Below are positions 1 to 10,861 of a DNA stretch of 23,210 bases, piece by piece; the first letter of the stretch is position 1, and each line of letters begins with the position of its first letter. The stretch covers positions 1-23,210 of the forward strand of contig JAYMSP010002629.1 of NCBI GenBank assembly GCA_036897095.1, given 5' to 3'. The notes beneath the pieces were generated by a model that saw only the letters and a program-made list of their open reading frames with translations, ran no database searches and was not told the DNA's origin. The stretch comes from Plantago elongata. Taxonomy: Eukaryota; Streptophyta; Magnoliopsida; Lamiales; Plantaginaceae. Both the position numbers and the translations under genes were made by a program.

Positions 1-655
1 ATTTGGTCATGTGGTTGCACGAAAGACCCGTAATGGTGACGCCTCACGATGTGTCGTTGTGAGTTTTTTCTACAGTGGTGATGCGTTGTCGCCACGTCAT
101 GAATTTTTTAATTTTTATTTATATATTATTCATATTATAAGAATGTCGAGATGCTAAAATGAATAAAGTTGTATTTTTTTAAAGTTGTTTTATAATTTAT
201 TAAGGTTCAAACTTTAAAAAAATTATATATTTTTTTATTTTATAAAAATATATTTAATATATTATAATAGTATTTAGAAGCCGAAATTAATACAATTGTG
301 TTTTTAGAGGTTGTTTTACAATTTTAAGTTTAATTGAGATAGAAAATGAGTTTGAGATGGAATGATCCAAAAATAGTCGAGAGTGGTCTCTATTCGTAGA
401 TCTCGGAGAGACGAACCCGTTAGTAATTTTTATATATTTTTTACATTTATAATTTTCAAGTTATTCACGTTTGAAATTGAATAAAATATAAAAAAGTAAA
501 AAAAAACAAAAACATTACAAGGTGGACACTTCGTAGTAGCTAAGTAGCTGCTGCCAAGTGCATGGCGAGGTGTATAATGACGCGCCTCACGGTGCATCAT
601 TACCGAATCAATGGATGTACGATGACGTGTCCATTGGAGACGGTCTAAGCGGGAA
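1..655. repeat. Right part of a foldback (MITE-like) repeat
   Basis: An AT-rich core (about 110-500) sits between two GC-richer stretches (about 1-105 and 525-655) that look like diverged inverted copies. The text around 31-62 (gtaatggtgacgcctcac) resembles the reverse complement of about 575-606 (ggtaatgatgcaccgtgagg). The right end reads ccattggagacggtctaag, a style of terminus often seen on plant MITEs. The left end is probably outside the window and I found no target-site duplication, so the superfamily is open. Confidence 0.3.
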
Positions 656-1435
656 GAAATGACATCTAGATTTTGTTTTAGATTAAATTAGCTTATATAC
701 GGATTAGTGAGTATGTAGTATGTGCATACTCCTCCTAAAGTTCCATTAAATTAAATAATTTATTATTTTTGAGTTATTTTTAATCGTTTAAAAAAATATT
801 ATTATTATTATATGGATATTGATATATATATTTGGAAGATGGCATTTTAGGTAGGATTGAGAAATGTCAAAGTAAAATTAAGGAAGGGGTATTTAAATTT
901 AGTATGTAGTTAAGGGGGAGGTTACGTTAGTTAATTAATCTGATAGATAGGATAGGATATGTATAATCTAATCCAATTGGTATCAATTCTGACGTGGCAT
1001 TGCAATAGCAAATTAGCAATATTTATTTATTTATTTATATATAGGGTAGCACAATAAGAAAGAAAAGGAAAGGAACGGAAAGGATATGAATATTATGATA
1101 AAGAAGAATTAAAACAAGGGAAGCCTAGCCAATAATAATAAATAGTAGGCAGGTGAGGTCGTCAATCCTTTATTTAAAACGACTAAAATTTTATTAATAG
1201 GAATTAAGAGTACAAGAAATGCTCTCAACCAAACGATTACAAAATAAAACGTTCAAACTACAACACAAATACTAGATTACATCAATCAAACATGTAAATC
1301 GGGGGTGAATTCAAAATACTAAATCCAAAAGAATAGTAAGTAAGTAACGTGGTTGGATCTATGGATCCAGGTAAGTAGGTGTCCTCGTTTCCATAGTTTG
1401 CTTGAATTTCCCCTTCTAAAACGCAAATAAACCCC
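656..1435. other. Intergenic DNA upstream of the GATA gene
   Basis: No coding region is supported here. The stretch is AT-rich. It holds an ATTT run followed by tatatata (about 1020-1044), which could be a distal TATA element, but it lies about 700 bp from the GATA start codon. A pyrimidine-rich leader-like stretch begins near 1436, so the real transcription start may be nearer to that point. Beyond this I see only low-complexity sequence. Confidence 0.4.
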
Positions 1436-1623
1436 TCTCCATACTTGTCTCATCTTACCCCACTTCACTCTCAATCTCTCTCTTCCCAAAAATAAATCCC
1501 ATATAGAATACTACTTGTTACCATCCACTACATACTATCCTCAATATATCCAAACCTGTCTCCTTCCTTCTCATATTACCTAATTCTTATTACTATTACT
1601 AACTTATCTTTGGTTCCAAATAT

Positions 1624-1629
1624 ATGTAG
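1624..1629 (+). promoter_or_regulatory. Minimal AUG-stop upstream ORF in probable GATA leader
   Basis: ATG is followed directly by TAG, 122 bases before the GATA start codon, inside a pyrimidine-rich stretch (about 1436-1751) that looks like a 5' UTR. AUG-stop elements stall ribosomes in some plant leaders, AtNIP5;1 being the known case. It matters only if transcription starts upstream of 1624, which the sequence alone does not prove. A second ATG-TAA at 1292-1297 is less likely to be transcribed. Confidence 0.35.
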
Positions 1630-1751
1630 TAATAATTATCACTCACTCCACCATTTCTTCCATTCTCCATCTATCTTCATCACCCCACACTTCCTATTCC
1701 CTAATTTCTTCTCCTTTCTTTCACCACCCCGGCCCCATAATTCATTCTACA

Positions 1752-3429
1752 ATGGACATGCCTCAACTCTCCACCCCCGAGAACCCACTTTCTGATGCCA
1801 AAAACGGAGACAATTTCATCATTGACGACCTTCTCGACATCCCTAATGATGATAACATCCTTCCACTGGACGACTCCAACACCACGCCCGCCCCCTGCAA
1901 CTCCACCTTTAGCCCGCATTACCAACATCTTGATGCGCCTCATGCTAATAACTTCACTACTGAATTCTGTGTGCCGGTAAGTACATTAATTGCATTTTCC
2001 TTAATTTACTACGTACGTACTACACAATTTCCTATTACATCTATTATTAGTATAATAATATGAAACAATGCCAATGGTAGTGTTTTATGATCGAGTAAAT
2101 ACGTTCTGTTCTATATTTGTGTGAGTAGCTACTCCATTAATATATTTTAATATAAGCACTAATTAATGTTCAGTTCTTGTTGGGTGACATTAATAATAAA
2201 TTAGAGTATGTACGTACGTACGCAGTGATCACAGAACATGGATGGGTAACTTTTCGGAATAGTTGTAAATTTGGTGTTGATCGATCGATCATATCGAGTA
2301 GAATTAATATACTGACTTCTTTTCTTTGAATCAGTTCAAAGTTGGATCGGATATACGTACAAGTACAAGTACTACTCCATGCCAGTATTTACTTTTAGCT
2401 TGCCTCAAACGTCATGGTGTGCACTGTAACTAATTAAGAGCTAGTGCCCTCTCCAGACAAACTCAATGATACCATACACAAATTGAAAAAGGAGAAACAC
2501 AGGTGTAACTATAATTCAAAATTCATGTGTTAATTTCTTATAAGATTAAACTTCAAAAAACCAAATTAAAAACACCTAATTCTACATTTTTAATAATTCT
2601 ACTTTATTGTCAGCCTTAAATATCCAATTTAAACTTCTACACCAAGACACTACCAAGCAGTAAATTTTTTAAAAATTTGCAGTATGATGATGTGGAAGAG
2701 CTTGAGTGGTTATCGAATTTTGTGGAGGAGGAATCATTTTCAAGTGATGACTTACAACAGATGCATCTAATTCAAGGAATGAAAGCCCGAACTTCGGATG
2801 CTTCCGATATCCACCACTACCAATTTCAGCCTCAGAGTACCCGGTCTGGCCCGGTATTTAGTCCCGAAATGACTGTCCCGGCCAAGGCACGCACCAAGCG
2901 TCCCCGTCCTGCTCCCGGGAAATGGACCTCCAACCTCCTTGTGATTTCCCCTACCCCGCCCACTAATGCATCAACTGTGTCGTCAGCGTCCGAGTCAGAT
3001 ATCACTATCGCAAAGAAGTCCTTGAAGCCCGGCCCGACGAAGAAGAAAGAGGGCCCGGAGAATTCATCCGGTGGGGATCCGCGTAAGTGCCTGCATTGTG
3101 CCACAGACAAGACGCCCCAGTGGCGAACCGGACCCCTGGGACCTAAGACATTGTGCAATGCATGTGGGGTACGGTATAAGTCGGGGCGGCTCGTACCGGA
3201 ATACCGGCCCGCGTCAAGCCCGACATTCGTGCTGACGAAGCACTCGAATTCTCATAGGAAAGTTCTTGAGCTGCGGAGGCAGAAGGAGATGCAGAGAGCT
3301 CAGCAGCAGCAGCATCAGTTCCTGCATCATCATCAACATCAGAATATGATGTTTGGTCATGTGCCATCGAATCCAGATGATTACCTAATTCATCAACACA
3401 TTGGCCCTGATTATAGGCAGCTTATTTAG
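1752..3429 (+). CDS. GATA12-like: GATA-type zinc finger transcription factor (GATA9/GATA12-like)
   Basis: This is a nuclear DNA-binding regulator of the plant B-GATA family, predicted to bind WGATAR sites. Exon 1 is 1752-1976 (75 codons) and ends at a gtaagt donor; intron 1 is 1977-2682; exon 2 is 2683-3429 and ends with TAG. The junction is phase 0, giving 323 aa. The N-terminus is acidic (residues 24-42), followed by the subfamily I motif [19 protein letters not shown] across the junction. A basic region holds [12 protein letters not shown]. One C-X2-C-X18-C-X2-C finger uses C211, C214, C233 and C236 with TPQWRTGP and [14 protein letters not shown]. The C-terminus has a Q/H-rich stretch and ends [14 protein letters not shown], as in Arabidopsis GATA9 and GATA12 (from memory about 310-330 aa). 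Which paralogue it is cannot be decided here. The first ATG that opens the conserved frame was taken as the start. Confidence 0.95.
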
Positions 3430-4400
3430 CTAGCTAATTATATTACGTACTACATATAATTAGCTAGGAACATGAACAACAGGATTACGTTACATTTTTC
3501 TTCACCACACAGACAGACTACTTTCATTTTGTTTCTGTTTTACATTATAGCTGTTTAATTGTTAAATCCTCAATTTTTGTACTCATGTTTATTTTCGATT
3601 TGTTTGACCAGAAACAAGAGGGGGAAGAAAAAAAATAGAAAGAGTGTCTTAATGTAATCTTTTTTCGTAGTTTTATTTTGGCCAAAATGTGCCAATTAAA
3701 ATTTGGATGATCAGTAATTGTTTGATTCCAAATTACTATTATTTTTACTATATAGGTGATTTAGATTATCATCATTAAATTAAATTAAATTAAATTAAAT
3801 TGTATTCGTTACTCACATGTCTATTCATCCTCAAAGCTCCATTAATTGATCATCGCCTAGTTACAAATTAAAGTAGTACTGCTAGTACCAATCAATACTT
3901 ATAAGACGAACTATGTGCTATTTACTTGAAAAATTATTAATCAGTATAATGGGCGGAGCTACCTAGGTATATGATTGTAGTAATTAATTAATTTAATTAT
4001 TATTCGATCCCAATCCGATACATAGTATATTCCCATGCACGTTCACTGCTTAGCCCATGTCGTGCCCATTTACATGCTGCTACCTATAATAAAAATTATT
4101 ACAATATCATATGCCACTCTGACCTCACGGACAACACCTGCAGGTTTTATTTAATTTCTAACACACCTACCTAGCTTTACCCAACCTCCTTTATTATTTT
4201 TATTTTTCGGTTCCTAATAGTAAATATATCCTAGACTAATTAATATTCACCTCGCTAACTATTTTTCTTTTTCAAACATAACATATATACTGGATATATA
4301 TATAGGTACAAGCTAGAGATTACAACTATGTACAAGAGCTAGCTACCACCACTCATGATTCTCGGCGTATGTGCTCGATAATTAAAATTACTATAATAAT
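3430..4400. other. 3' flank of the GATA gene and gene-free DNA
   Basis: The first few hundred bases after the stop are probably GATA 3' UTR (T-rich, no coding). At 3951 a sequence gggcggagctacctagg resembles the end of the repeat at 16277-16574, suggesting a one-ended relic of the same family. The rest is AT-rich sequence without a supported feature. Confidence 0.4.
3775..3801. repeat. TTAAA pentanucleotide microsatellite
   Basis: About five tandem copies of aaatt lie here, downstream of the GATA gene. A similar run occurs at about 6123-6145. Both may be polymorphic between individuals. Confidence 0.8.
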
Positions 4401-4403
4401 TAA

Positions 4404-4541
4404 GGTTTAATTCTCTTCAATTGATAATTTATTTGGTTTAATTTAGTTTCATTTAATTCAGTTCAATTCTACTTTGTTATACGTTATAATAAACTTTCGT
4501 TCAGTTCAATTTAATAAATTTTAATTAAAGAAAATATAGAT
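4404..4541. mobile_element. Degraded Tourist-like MITE
   Basis: The left end (ggtttaattctcttcaattga) matches the terminal repeat of the better copy at 8457-8563 with a few changes, and is preceded by TAA. The interior has the same run of cagttcaatt motifs. The right end (aattaaagaaaatatag) is a poor match to the expected terminus, so the right boundary is approximate. It is non-coding. Confidence 0.45.
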
Positions 4542-4817
4542 GAAGTCACCTGCAATTGCTACATGTCAATTGTTTAATTGTGAGAAGCTTTTTCCAGCTA
4601 CAAAGGAACCGTTTTATATATATATTTTTTCTTTTACAAAACTCTATTACTTATTACTTTTACACTTTTAAAGGAACATGTTTATATATTTTTTAAAAAC
4701 TTAGATCTTTGATTAATTAGAAGCCAATTAGGAAGTATGAAGTAGTGCAAAAATATAATGTTACACCAATTAATATAAATGCAAGAGACAGCTGCTAATT
4801 TGGCACATACAATACTA

Positions 4818-4969
4818 GGGCTCTGTTCTCTTAAATAAAAATTAATTTAATTTAATTTAATTCAATTTCATTAAATTAAATTAAATTTAATTCAACTTTA
4901 CTTATTTAATTATAATTTATACTACATTTCATTAAATTTCAGTAAACTTCAATTGAAGAGAACAAATCA
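4818..4969. mobile_element. Tourist-like MITE, same family as 8457-8563
   Basis: The element begins gggctctgttctctt and ends with aattgaagagaac plus a decayed terminus. The two ends are inverted repeats of each other and match the terminal repeats of the copy at 8457-8563. The interior also matches near the right end (ttatactaca then a cagt-rich stretch). The interior is expanded by TTTAA-type repeats, making it longer than the 107-bp copy. The duplicated target site is no longer clear. Confidence 0.65.
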
Positions 4970-6230
4970 TTTTAATCCATGATCCATCGAACAAATTGAT
5001 TTATAATGGACTATTGGACATTATATTAAATAATATTATCACAACCCTTTAATTTTTATTAATGCAACAAGTCGTTGCACTATTACATAATAATGTAGTA
5101 CGACGTCGCATTATATTAAAATATCTTATTAGGTTTATTTACTTACACATCCTTTATATTTTAATCTTCAAAAAGATATACCAATAACAATCTAAAATTA
5201 ACCAAAAAATAATTAAATTTTTCAAAAAAACACTCCATTTTACATTAAAAAAGAAACAACTTAAAAAAGAAACGAAGAAGACTGGAGCTCCGGCAACTTC
5301 ACTGGAACTCCAGTAAACTCGAGATTCCTGGCTGATCTGCCCACTCATGGTGCATGGCATGTCGTGCTGTGGTATGGTACCACCAAGGGCCTGCCTGTGC
5401 GTGGAGTGGATTTTTTTTTTTAGCCAGCTGCCTTATTGTTATTATTATTTTTTAAAATTATTTTTGTTTTATTTTCTTTAAAATTTATAAAATATAAATA
5501 TAAAAATCATATTTTTTCATCCCCTACAAATAGATACTACTCTTGACTATATTTCAACCATTATAATTGTAACGATTTTAAACTCTTAACTAAAAATATA
5601 TATTTAGACTCATTTACAAATGTAATTTCATTAATTTTAACTTTCAAAACACTCATATAATATGAGAACATATTTTTAAAGAATATCATAAAGACACTAT
5701 TAGCAATCATGATTTATTTAAATATTAATCATTTAAATATGCTCATATTTTCAGATATTGGCCGCCCACAACTATTTAGGATTGTAGTCACAATCCATGG
5801 GGAATGGCCTAATAGGTGAAAGGATGAAACTAAATTCGAAGAATTCAAATGTTTGGGGAAAGAGAAGGAAAGGCTTTAATTTTTGAAGCAGCATCGATGA
5901 TTTGATTCCAATTTCCATCCATTATGTGCAAATGAACGTGCAAAGTTACTTGGAGATGATGATATAATTATAAATTATAATATACTATATATGTTATGTA
6001 TATGTTATGTTACTACTTACTACTAGTATAGTATTGTATTTTCAGCAGAGCAGAGCAGATAATGCATGCACGGTGCGGGTAATTAATTAAGCTAACCTTC
6101 TGCTGCTTCTTCTTCTTCTAATCTAATTAAATTAAATTAAATTAACCCGCCTTCCCCACTATCTCATCACGTGCTATGCTGTGCTCCTCACGTTGCAACC
6201 AATACACTCACTCACTCACATTTCCAATCA
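4970..6230. other. Gene-free AT-rich DNA with one GC-richer patch
   Basis: No coding region is supported. The patch at about 5280-5410 stands out by composition: it contains ggagctccggcaacttcactggaactccag-type sequence (about 5284-5312) and a tggtatggtaccacca near-palindrome (about 5370-5385). It looks like a transposon remnant, but I cannot assign a family. The flanks are AT-rich and low in complexity. Confidence 0.4.
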
Positions 6231-6239
6231 AATTTACTA

Positions 6240-6450
6240 CTCAGACTAAATAATTTTGTTCACTTCTTTTTGTCAATATCATTCCACTCAAATTTACTCG
6301 TAAATTGTAAATTATTCAATCAAACATATAATAAAATTTTATGAAGTTAAATTTCATTATATGAGATTTAACAATCTATATATAGAAGTAAAGTTAAATA
6401 TTATTGATCGGAAAAAATTAAATTGGACATTTATTCTGGAACGGAGGGAG
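6240..6450. mobile_element. Stowaway-like MITE relic
   Basis: The right end reads ggacatttattctggaacggagggag followed by TA, the hallmark terminus of plant Stowaway (Tc1/mariner-type) MITEs. A matching CTCCCTCCG left end is not visible, so the left boundary is only a guess and that end has decayed or been lost. It is non-coding. Confidence 0.55.
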
Positions 6451-6452
6451 TA

Positions 6453-7245
6453 ATAATTAACATAGTTATGTAGTATTTTCCAATTAATTAAGCACAGCAA
6501 ACATAGTAGTTAATTAGATTACTACATATGATGATATGCAACTACATACAATTACAGACGCGCCTGTCAAGTAGACAATTATATTGCTGTAGAGCTGAAA
6601 TTCTAACAGCTTTCAAACGAAGATGATAGCTAGCTAGCTAGATGACTAAATTCCACAGTACGTCTCCATATCTTTCTCGAATAGTATAAATACTCAATCA
6701 AACAAAATTCTACAGAATTCAATATTCGCAGGCAGATCAAAGTTTAAGGTTCCCATCCATTACCAGAAACAAACCATATAAAAGTGTACATCTCATCTCA
6801 CTTCTATAAACTTCACTTCATCTCTTGTTATCGAGGGACGCACAGACCTAGTTCTGCAACAACCCAACAACAATCAATACATACATAACAAGATGCTATG
6901 CTACGCTATCATCTCCATAAATCATGAATAAACACCAACAATATTCTATACCATGTGAATTGACAGGTAATATATAAACAAAAACCAATAGGACATAATT
7001 TCCCATCCTCAAACTCGTATTCAGGCCAAGAAAATAACTTCAGAAATCAATAGGTAAGTTTACTAAAAATATACTCTAATTCCTAATATAAGAAAATACA
7101 ATAATTGAAAGCAAAGCAGATAGCTTATCAATGTAAGCTCCTTAACTTCTTCAATTTAATCAAATATTCAGAATCCATTTAATTGATCATATTATTCCAA
7201 TATCCAACATAATCAAGATCGATTAACCTCCTTAACTTCTTCATT
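6453..7245. other. Gene-free DNA
   Basis: AT-rich sequence without a supported coding region. I see a short tagc repeat (about 6629-6642) and a near repeat of cctccttaacttcttca (about 7138-7154 and 7227-7243). No RNA gene or other element was recognised. Confidence 0.4.
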
Positions 7246-7263
7246 ACGAGCAATTCACTTGGT

Positions 7264-7362
7264 GACAACGAAGCGCAGCTCAGTCGATAAGACGTTTCAA
7301 CTCCAACCAATAGGTCGGGTTTTAGAGTCCCCCTTTAGCCGTTTAAAAAAAAAAAAAAAAAA
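7264..7362 (+). mobile_element. Short tRNA-derived SINE with poly(A) tail and 18-bp TSD
   Basis: The body starts after acgag...cttggt at 7246-7263 and is followed by a near-identical copy at 7363-7380 (16 of 18 bases agree), which is a target-site duplication. The body has an A-box-like stretch (cagctcagtcgataaga, about 7274-7290) and a B-box-like stretch (gggttttagagtcccc, about 7317-7332), and ends in about 19 A. These are the marks of a pol III-transcribed SINE moved by LINE machinery. At about 99 bp including the tail it is very short for a plant SINE. The B box seems to carry a small insertion relative to GGTTCGANTCC, so it may be weak. Confidence 0.75.
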
Positions 7363-7380
7363 ACGAGCACTTAACTTGGT

Positions 7381-8027
7381 CTTACTTAAGAATTTTAGTG
7401 TTGCCTAGCATTAGGCTTCAACAATATGCCCATACAACTAATTTTTGAGTCTGTTGATAAGTATGCCATAAACATCACGATCCCTAAACAATATTTCTAG
7501 AAACTCAAATTGCATCAGATTGTGAGCTTGAGTCATGCCCCGAACTAAGCTTAAAAGTCCAAGATTCTTTGGTGGAGCTATGGAAAAATCATTTGGGAGA
7601 ATGTGCTAAACACTTCAATTGGCGGTTGTATTGTTTTTCATAATATAAAAACTGGTCTTCCAAAGAATTTCACCTGAGTTCTATAATTCTACATATATTA
7701 ATTATCAATGCGCCTAGTGAACCGCTCTTGTCAAACTCGTCCAATGGGGCTTCGTGTTTCAACTTTCAAGATAGGTCTCCAAGCTTGGCTCATAAAAAAA
7801 TTGAACTTTGCCTAATTCAAATTTGTGCAAGACTCAAGCTTATTAATATGGTGGAAGCTCCGAAACTAATATTCGTATTAAATGCAAATATTCACACATA
7901 TGAAGGATTGGAGACTGCCAAATTGCTATATAAACAGAGATAATAATAACAAGTTGTGGCACACCCTAGCCAAGGGTAAATATACAATCTGAAAAACCTA
8001 GACACCAGTACAAAGCAAGAAATTTCA
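7381..8027. other. Gene-free DNA
   Basis: No conserved coding sequence is visible. A 71-codon open frame at 7728-7943 starts with a non-ATG codon and has no recognisable family, so I treat it as chance. No RNA gene was recognised. Confidence 0.4.
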
Positions 8028-8392
8028 AAATTCAGATTGCTTTCTAGTGCCGGACAATAGAGAGAAAACAAGTAGGCTGGACAGGATTTTGGCTAAAAAA
8101 ATACGCTAAATTTTCTATAATAAGAAACCACCCGATCTCAAATACTCAATACCATGAGCAATGATGGAACAAATCTAAAAGGGAGGAGTAATATTACAAC
8201 AGAGAAAAATAACTTTTGGCAGGCTGGTCTTGCTCAGATAAAACCAAATGACTATATATAGGAATAAATAAACAAATGCATGAATAAATCAGCACATTAC
8301 AAAAAAAATTCTGGCATCTGAAAGATTTAGGAAGGCAGCAGTACATAGAAAACAATAAATTGGCATAGAGTAATTCTAAGGCTCATGCTTTA
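8028..8392. repeat. Block duplicated at 15603-15967
   Basis: From ttcagattgctttctagtgc to catagagtaattctaaggct this block aligns in the same orientation with about 15610-15967. By eye the agreement is in the mid-80s percent with several small gaps. Shared landmarks include ttttggcaggctggtcttgc and aaatgcatgaataaatcagc. It lies downstream of the NFD6-like gene and could be part of its 3' UTR or a dispersed non-coding repeat. No coding capacity was seen. Confidence 0.75.
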
Positions 8393-8456
8393 TTCAGGGA
8401 AAATATAAACTCTTACTTAAGAAATCGTGCCCAGGGTGTAGACATATCAAGACTAA

Positions 8457-8563
8457 GGCCATGTTCTCTTCAACTGAAAACTCCTTCAGTTCAGTTTAGC
8501 TCTGCTTAGTTATATTTTATACTACAATTCAGTTCATAAATCTCAGTTGAAGAGAACAGAGCC
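8457..8563. mobile_element. Tourist-like (PIF/Harbinger) MITE, 107 bp
   Basis: The left terminus ggccatgttctcttcaactg and the reverse complement of the right terminus, ggctctgttctcttcaactg, agree at all but three of about 20 positions. The element is flanked by TAA on both sides (8454-8456 and 8564-8566), the target duplication known for PIF/Harbinger and Tourist elements. It is non-coding and would depend on a transposase elsewhere. This is the best-kept of the three copies in the window. Confidence 0.8.
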
Positions 8564-8566
8564 TAA

Positions 8567-9265
8567 CCATTCAGGTGGTTGAGGGGTCGCAACACACTCC
8601 TCCATATATTGTAAAGAAATGACAAAAAGGAAACAGAAAAGCCCAGGCATATCAAACAATATAAATTGAATGTGGGAGGACGACGGCATGCAAAAGATTC
8701 ATATCATCAAGTTTTTCACTAAACAATTATATCCCATTAAAGTACATAATCAATAACATAAATAAATTTGTAAGTGATCAGACCATTTTTTAATTTATGA
8801 AATGGGAGCATAAAGAAAAAATTCCTACTCTGAAATCAAATGCTTTTGCAGTGAGAGAGACGAGGAAATGTCTCCTACAAGCTGATAGAAGCTAACAGTG
8901 TTAAGGGTTAAAATAAAACAGGGCTGGGATTGTACAAAGATTACCTAAACAAGGTAATCATTGTATTTCCTCATTCAAGGGTTTATACACAAGCTCTGTG
9001 TTTGTCCAAGAAAACTAGTAACATGGATCATAGTATGATATCAATCCAAGGATTTTTACTTCCCTAAAATGTAACCATGATACAATAATATGATATCAAC
9101 ACTAAAAACGTAGCACATAACACACGAATAAAGAAGCATGATATAACATGAATGGCTACAAAGCCAAAATGGGATAGCAAAGATACCATAAAATTTTAAA
9201 GGGGAGTAAAATCTTCATAACATGAAAGAACATGTGGTTTTCTTACAGAAAAAATAAACAATCTA
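8567..9265. other. 3' flank of the NFD6-like gene
   Basis: No coding region is supported. Genes of the NFD6-like family often have spliced 3' regions, so part of this stretch may be untranslated exon on the - strand. The sequence cannot show that without transcript data. No repeat beyond short AT-rich runs was seen. Confidence 0.35.
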
Positions 9266-9849
9266 TCAAACTCCAGGATTGGCACTGCAAAGCATACCCT
9301 GAGACAGTGACCTGCAGCCTGTAGTATCAGCACCCAGGCAGGAGGTGAGCCTGGCGGAGGATATCGCTGTGTGGAGAGGCAGAAGTGACATTAGAGCTCC
9401 CATTTGAGGCATTGACCTGGGATGTAAACAAGAGAGCAAAAATCAAACACTTTGATGTCCACAAAAGCAAAAGCTACATGAACTTGTCAAACCAACAACT
9501 ATATAGCTCGTTGAATAAAAATAACATTCCAATCTGGAAAATGCAATGCCATGAAATTCAAGATAATTAGGAATAAAAATCAAATCTTGGACCCAAAATC
9601 TAAAGGTATCAGATAAATAAAAAAAAAAAAACAGTTGTGAAAGTAGTTGCAAATATAGTAATCGAAATGAGACTAATTGAATGAGTTTGAGTGCAATAGG
9701 GTTTGAAGATAAGACCTTGAGAAAAGGGGTGATGAGGAGGAGCATGCGGATTGGAAAGAAAAAATTGGTCTGCTGGAAGGTTTGGCGATCGTGAACTTAA
9801 CGAGGTTAACCACCGCTGGTCTTGAGATTGCTCTGCAACGAAATGCCAT
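9266..9849 (-). CDS. NFD6-like: NFD6-like small mitochondrial protein
   Basis: Two exons on the minus strand give 94 aa. Exon 1 is 9849-9716 and exon 2 is 9416-9266 (stop TGA). The intron 9417-9715 has GT-AG ends and interrupts one codon after its second base. The N-terminus (MAFRCRAISRPAVVNLVKFT) is rich in R, S and hydrophobic residues with no acidic residue, as in a mitochondrial presequence. The core SLLPLHTAISSARLTSC (residues 55-70) and the tail SLSQGMLCSANPGV match what I recall of the plant NUCLEAR FUSION DEFECTIVE 6 family. Arabidopsis NFD6 is needed for fusion of polar nuclei; the biochemical role is unknown. A second donor-like site (CAGG|GTATGC) lies within the tail, so an alternative C-terminus is possible. 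The next gene upstream on the same strand is PTH2, with a 1-kb gap. Confidence 0.88.
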
Positions 9850-10861
9850 CTTTCAATCCAAATCAATTCGGCTCGGCGAACAAGGTTTTTCAAGAGGTTT
9901 AAGAATTTCGGATAATTTCACTTCACTCCTTTATCTTATTTAACATAGCCGCCAACATAATTATTGTCTAACCGTTTATAATATAAATTATTTATATTGA
10001 GAGGAACTAGTTAAGTCAATATTTTACTACAGTTAATATAAATTTTATTCATACCATATTAAATCTGCACCCGTGATGGTTTAACTATGAAAGTATTGGT
10101 TGTAAATTCGATATATATGAAACAAACATTGATCCTATTTAACACTAATTTTTTAGTTAGATTTTCAGTTCCATGAACATTTTGAGATAAAAACTCGTAA
10201 TATAAATGCGCAACTTCTTTAACAAGCTAAATGAAAACCTAGCTGGTTTAAGAAATTAATCAAAGTTAATCAAGTTAGTTTATTATAAAAAAAACTACAT
10301 GACTATCTCTCATCTACATTTTTAGTTATTGGCTACAAAGATTAGTTTCGCTAAACATATATGAGAGTATTCATCTATCGACCTAAGGACTACGAGTATG
10401 AACGTAGAATAGAGGTGGTAGGCTGGTAGCTGCTGGTCATTTCTTTAGCAGTTTAGCTTCTCAGTAGTCCCACGTACAAGTTTTTTATGCTGAGTTGAAA
10501 ACAATTCATTTCTTCTTTCACTACATACAATAGCATATTGAATAGACATCTTCTCCTTTGGTTACCATGCTTCAAAACCGATTAAACAGTTGAAGAATCA
10601 ATCATCAACATTGACATGTAAATCGAAGATAGACGAGTAACAACACCAGATTGCACATAATTCGACAGCAGTATCCATTTGTTACAATACTAACAAAAAC
10701 CATGCAAGTGAGAGTTTCAAACTTGACTTGAACCCATAATTTCTGGAACCATACGCTCTGGTACTATAACAATGACCTTTGAAGAAATTCTACAGTAGCT
10801 GAGAGTTTCAGTAATGAAGTTTCTACGCTACAGCTACGAAAGAAGCACATATCAATCCACA
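9850..10861. other. NFD6-like promoter side and PTH2 3' flank
   Basis: The bases next to 9850 are the 5' UTR and promoter of the NFD6-like gene, and those next to 10861 the 3' UTR of PTH2, both on the - strand. I see no clear TATA box, no coding region and no transposon. Composition is AT-rich throughout. Confidence 0.45.

Noticed and set aside
1701-1943. An 80-codon open frame on the - strand
   Set aside because: It is antisense to GATA exon 1 and its leader and has low-complexity sequence only.
2832-3367. Antisense open frames over the GATA exon
   Set aside because: They are mirror frames of a clear GATA coding exon with GC-rich codons and lack any family motif.
5154-5360. A 68-codon open frame on the - strand
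   Set aside because: It spans AT-rich DNA and part of a GC-richer repeat patch, with no recognisable motif.
7270-7335. Possible tRNA gene
   Set aside because: A- and B-box-like sites are present, but no cloverleaf can be made and the poly(A) tail with flanking duplication shows a SINE.
9443-9893. Two 94-100 codon open frames on the - strand
   Set aside because: They overlap exon 1 and the intron of the NFD6-like gene in the wrong frames. The correct frame starts at 9849 and splices to 9416.
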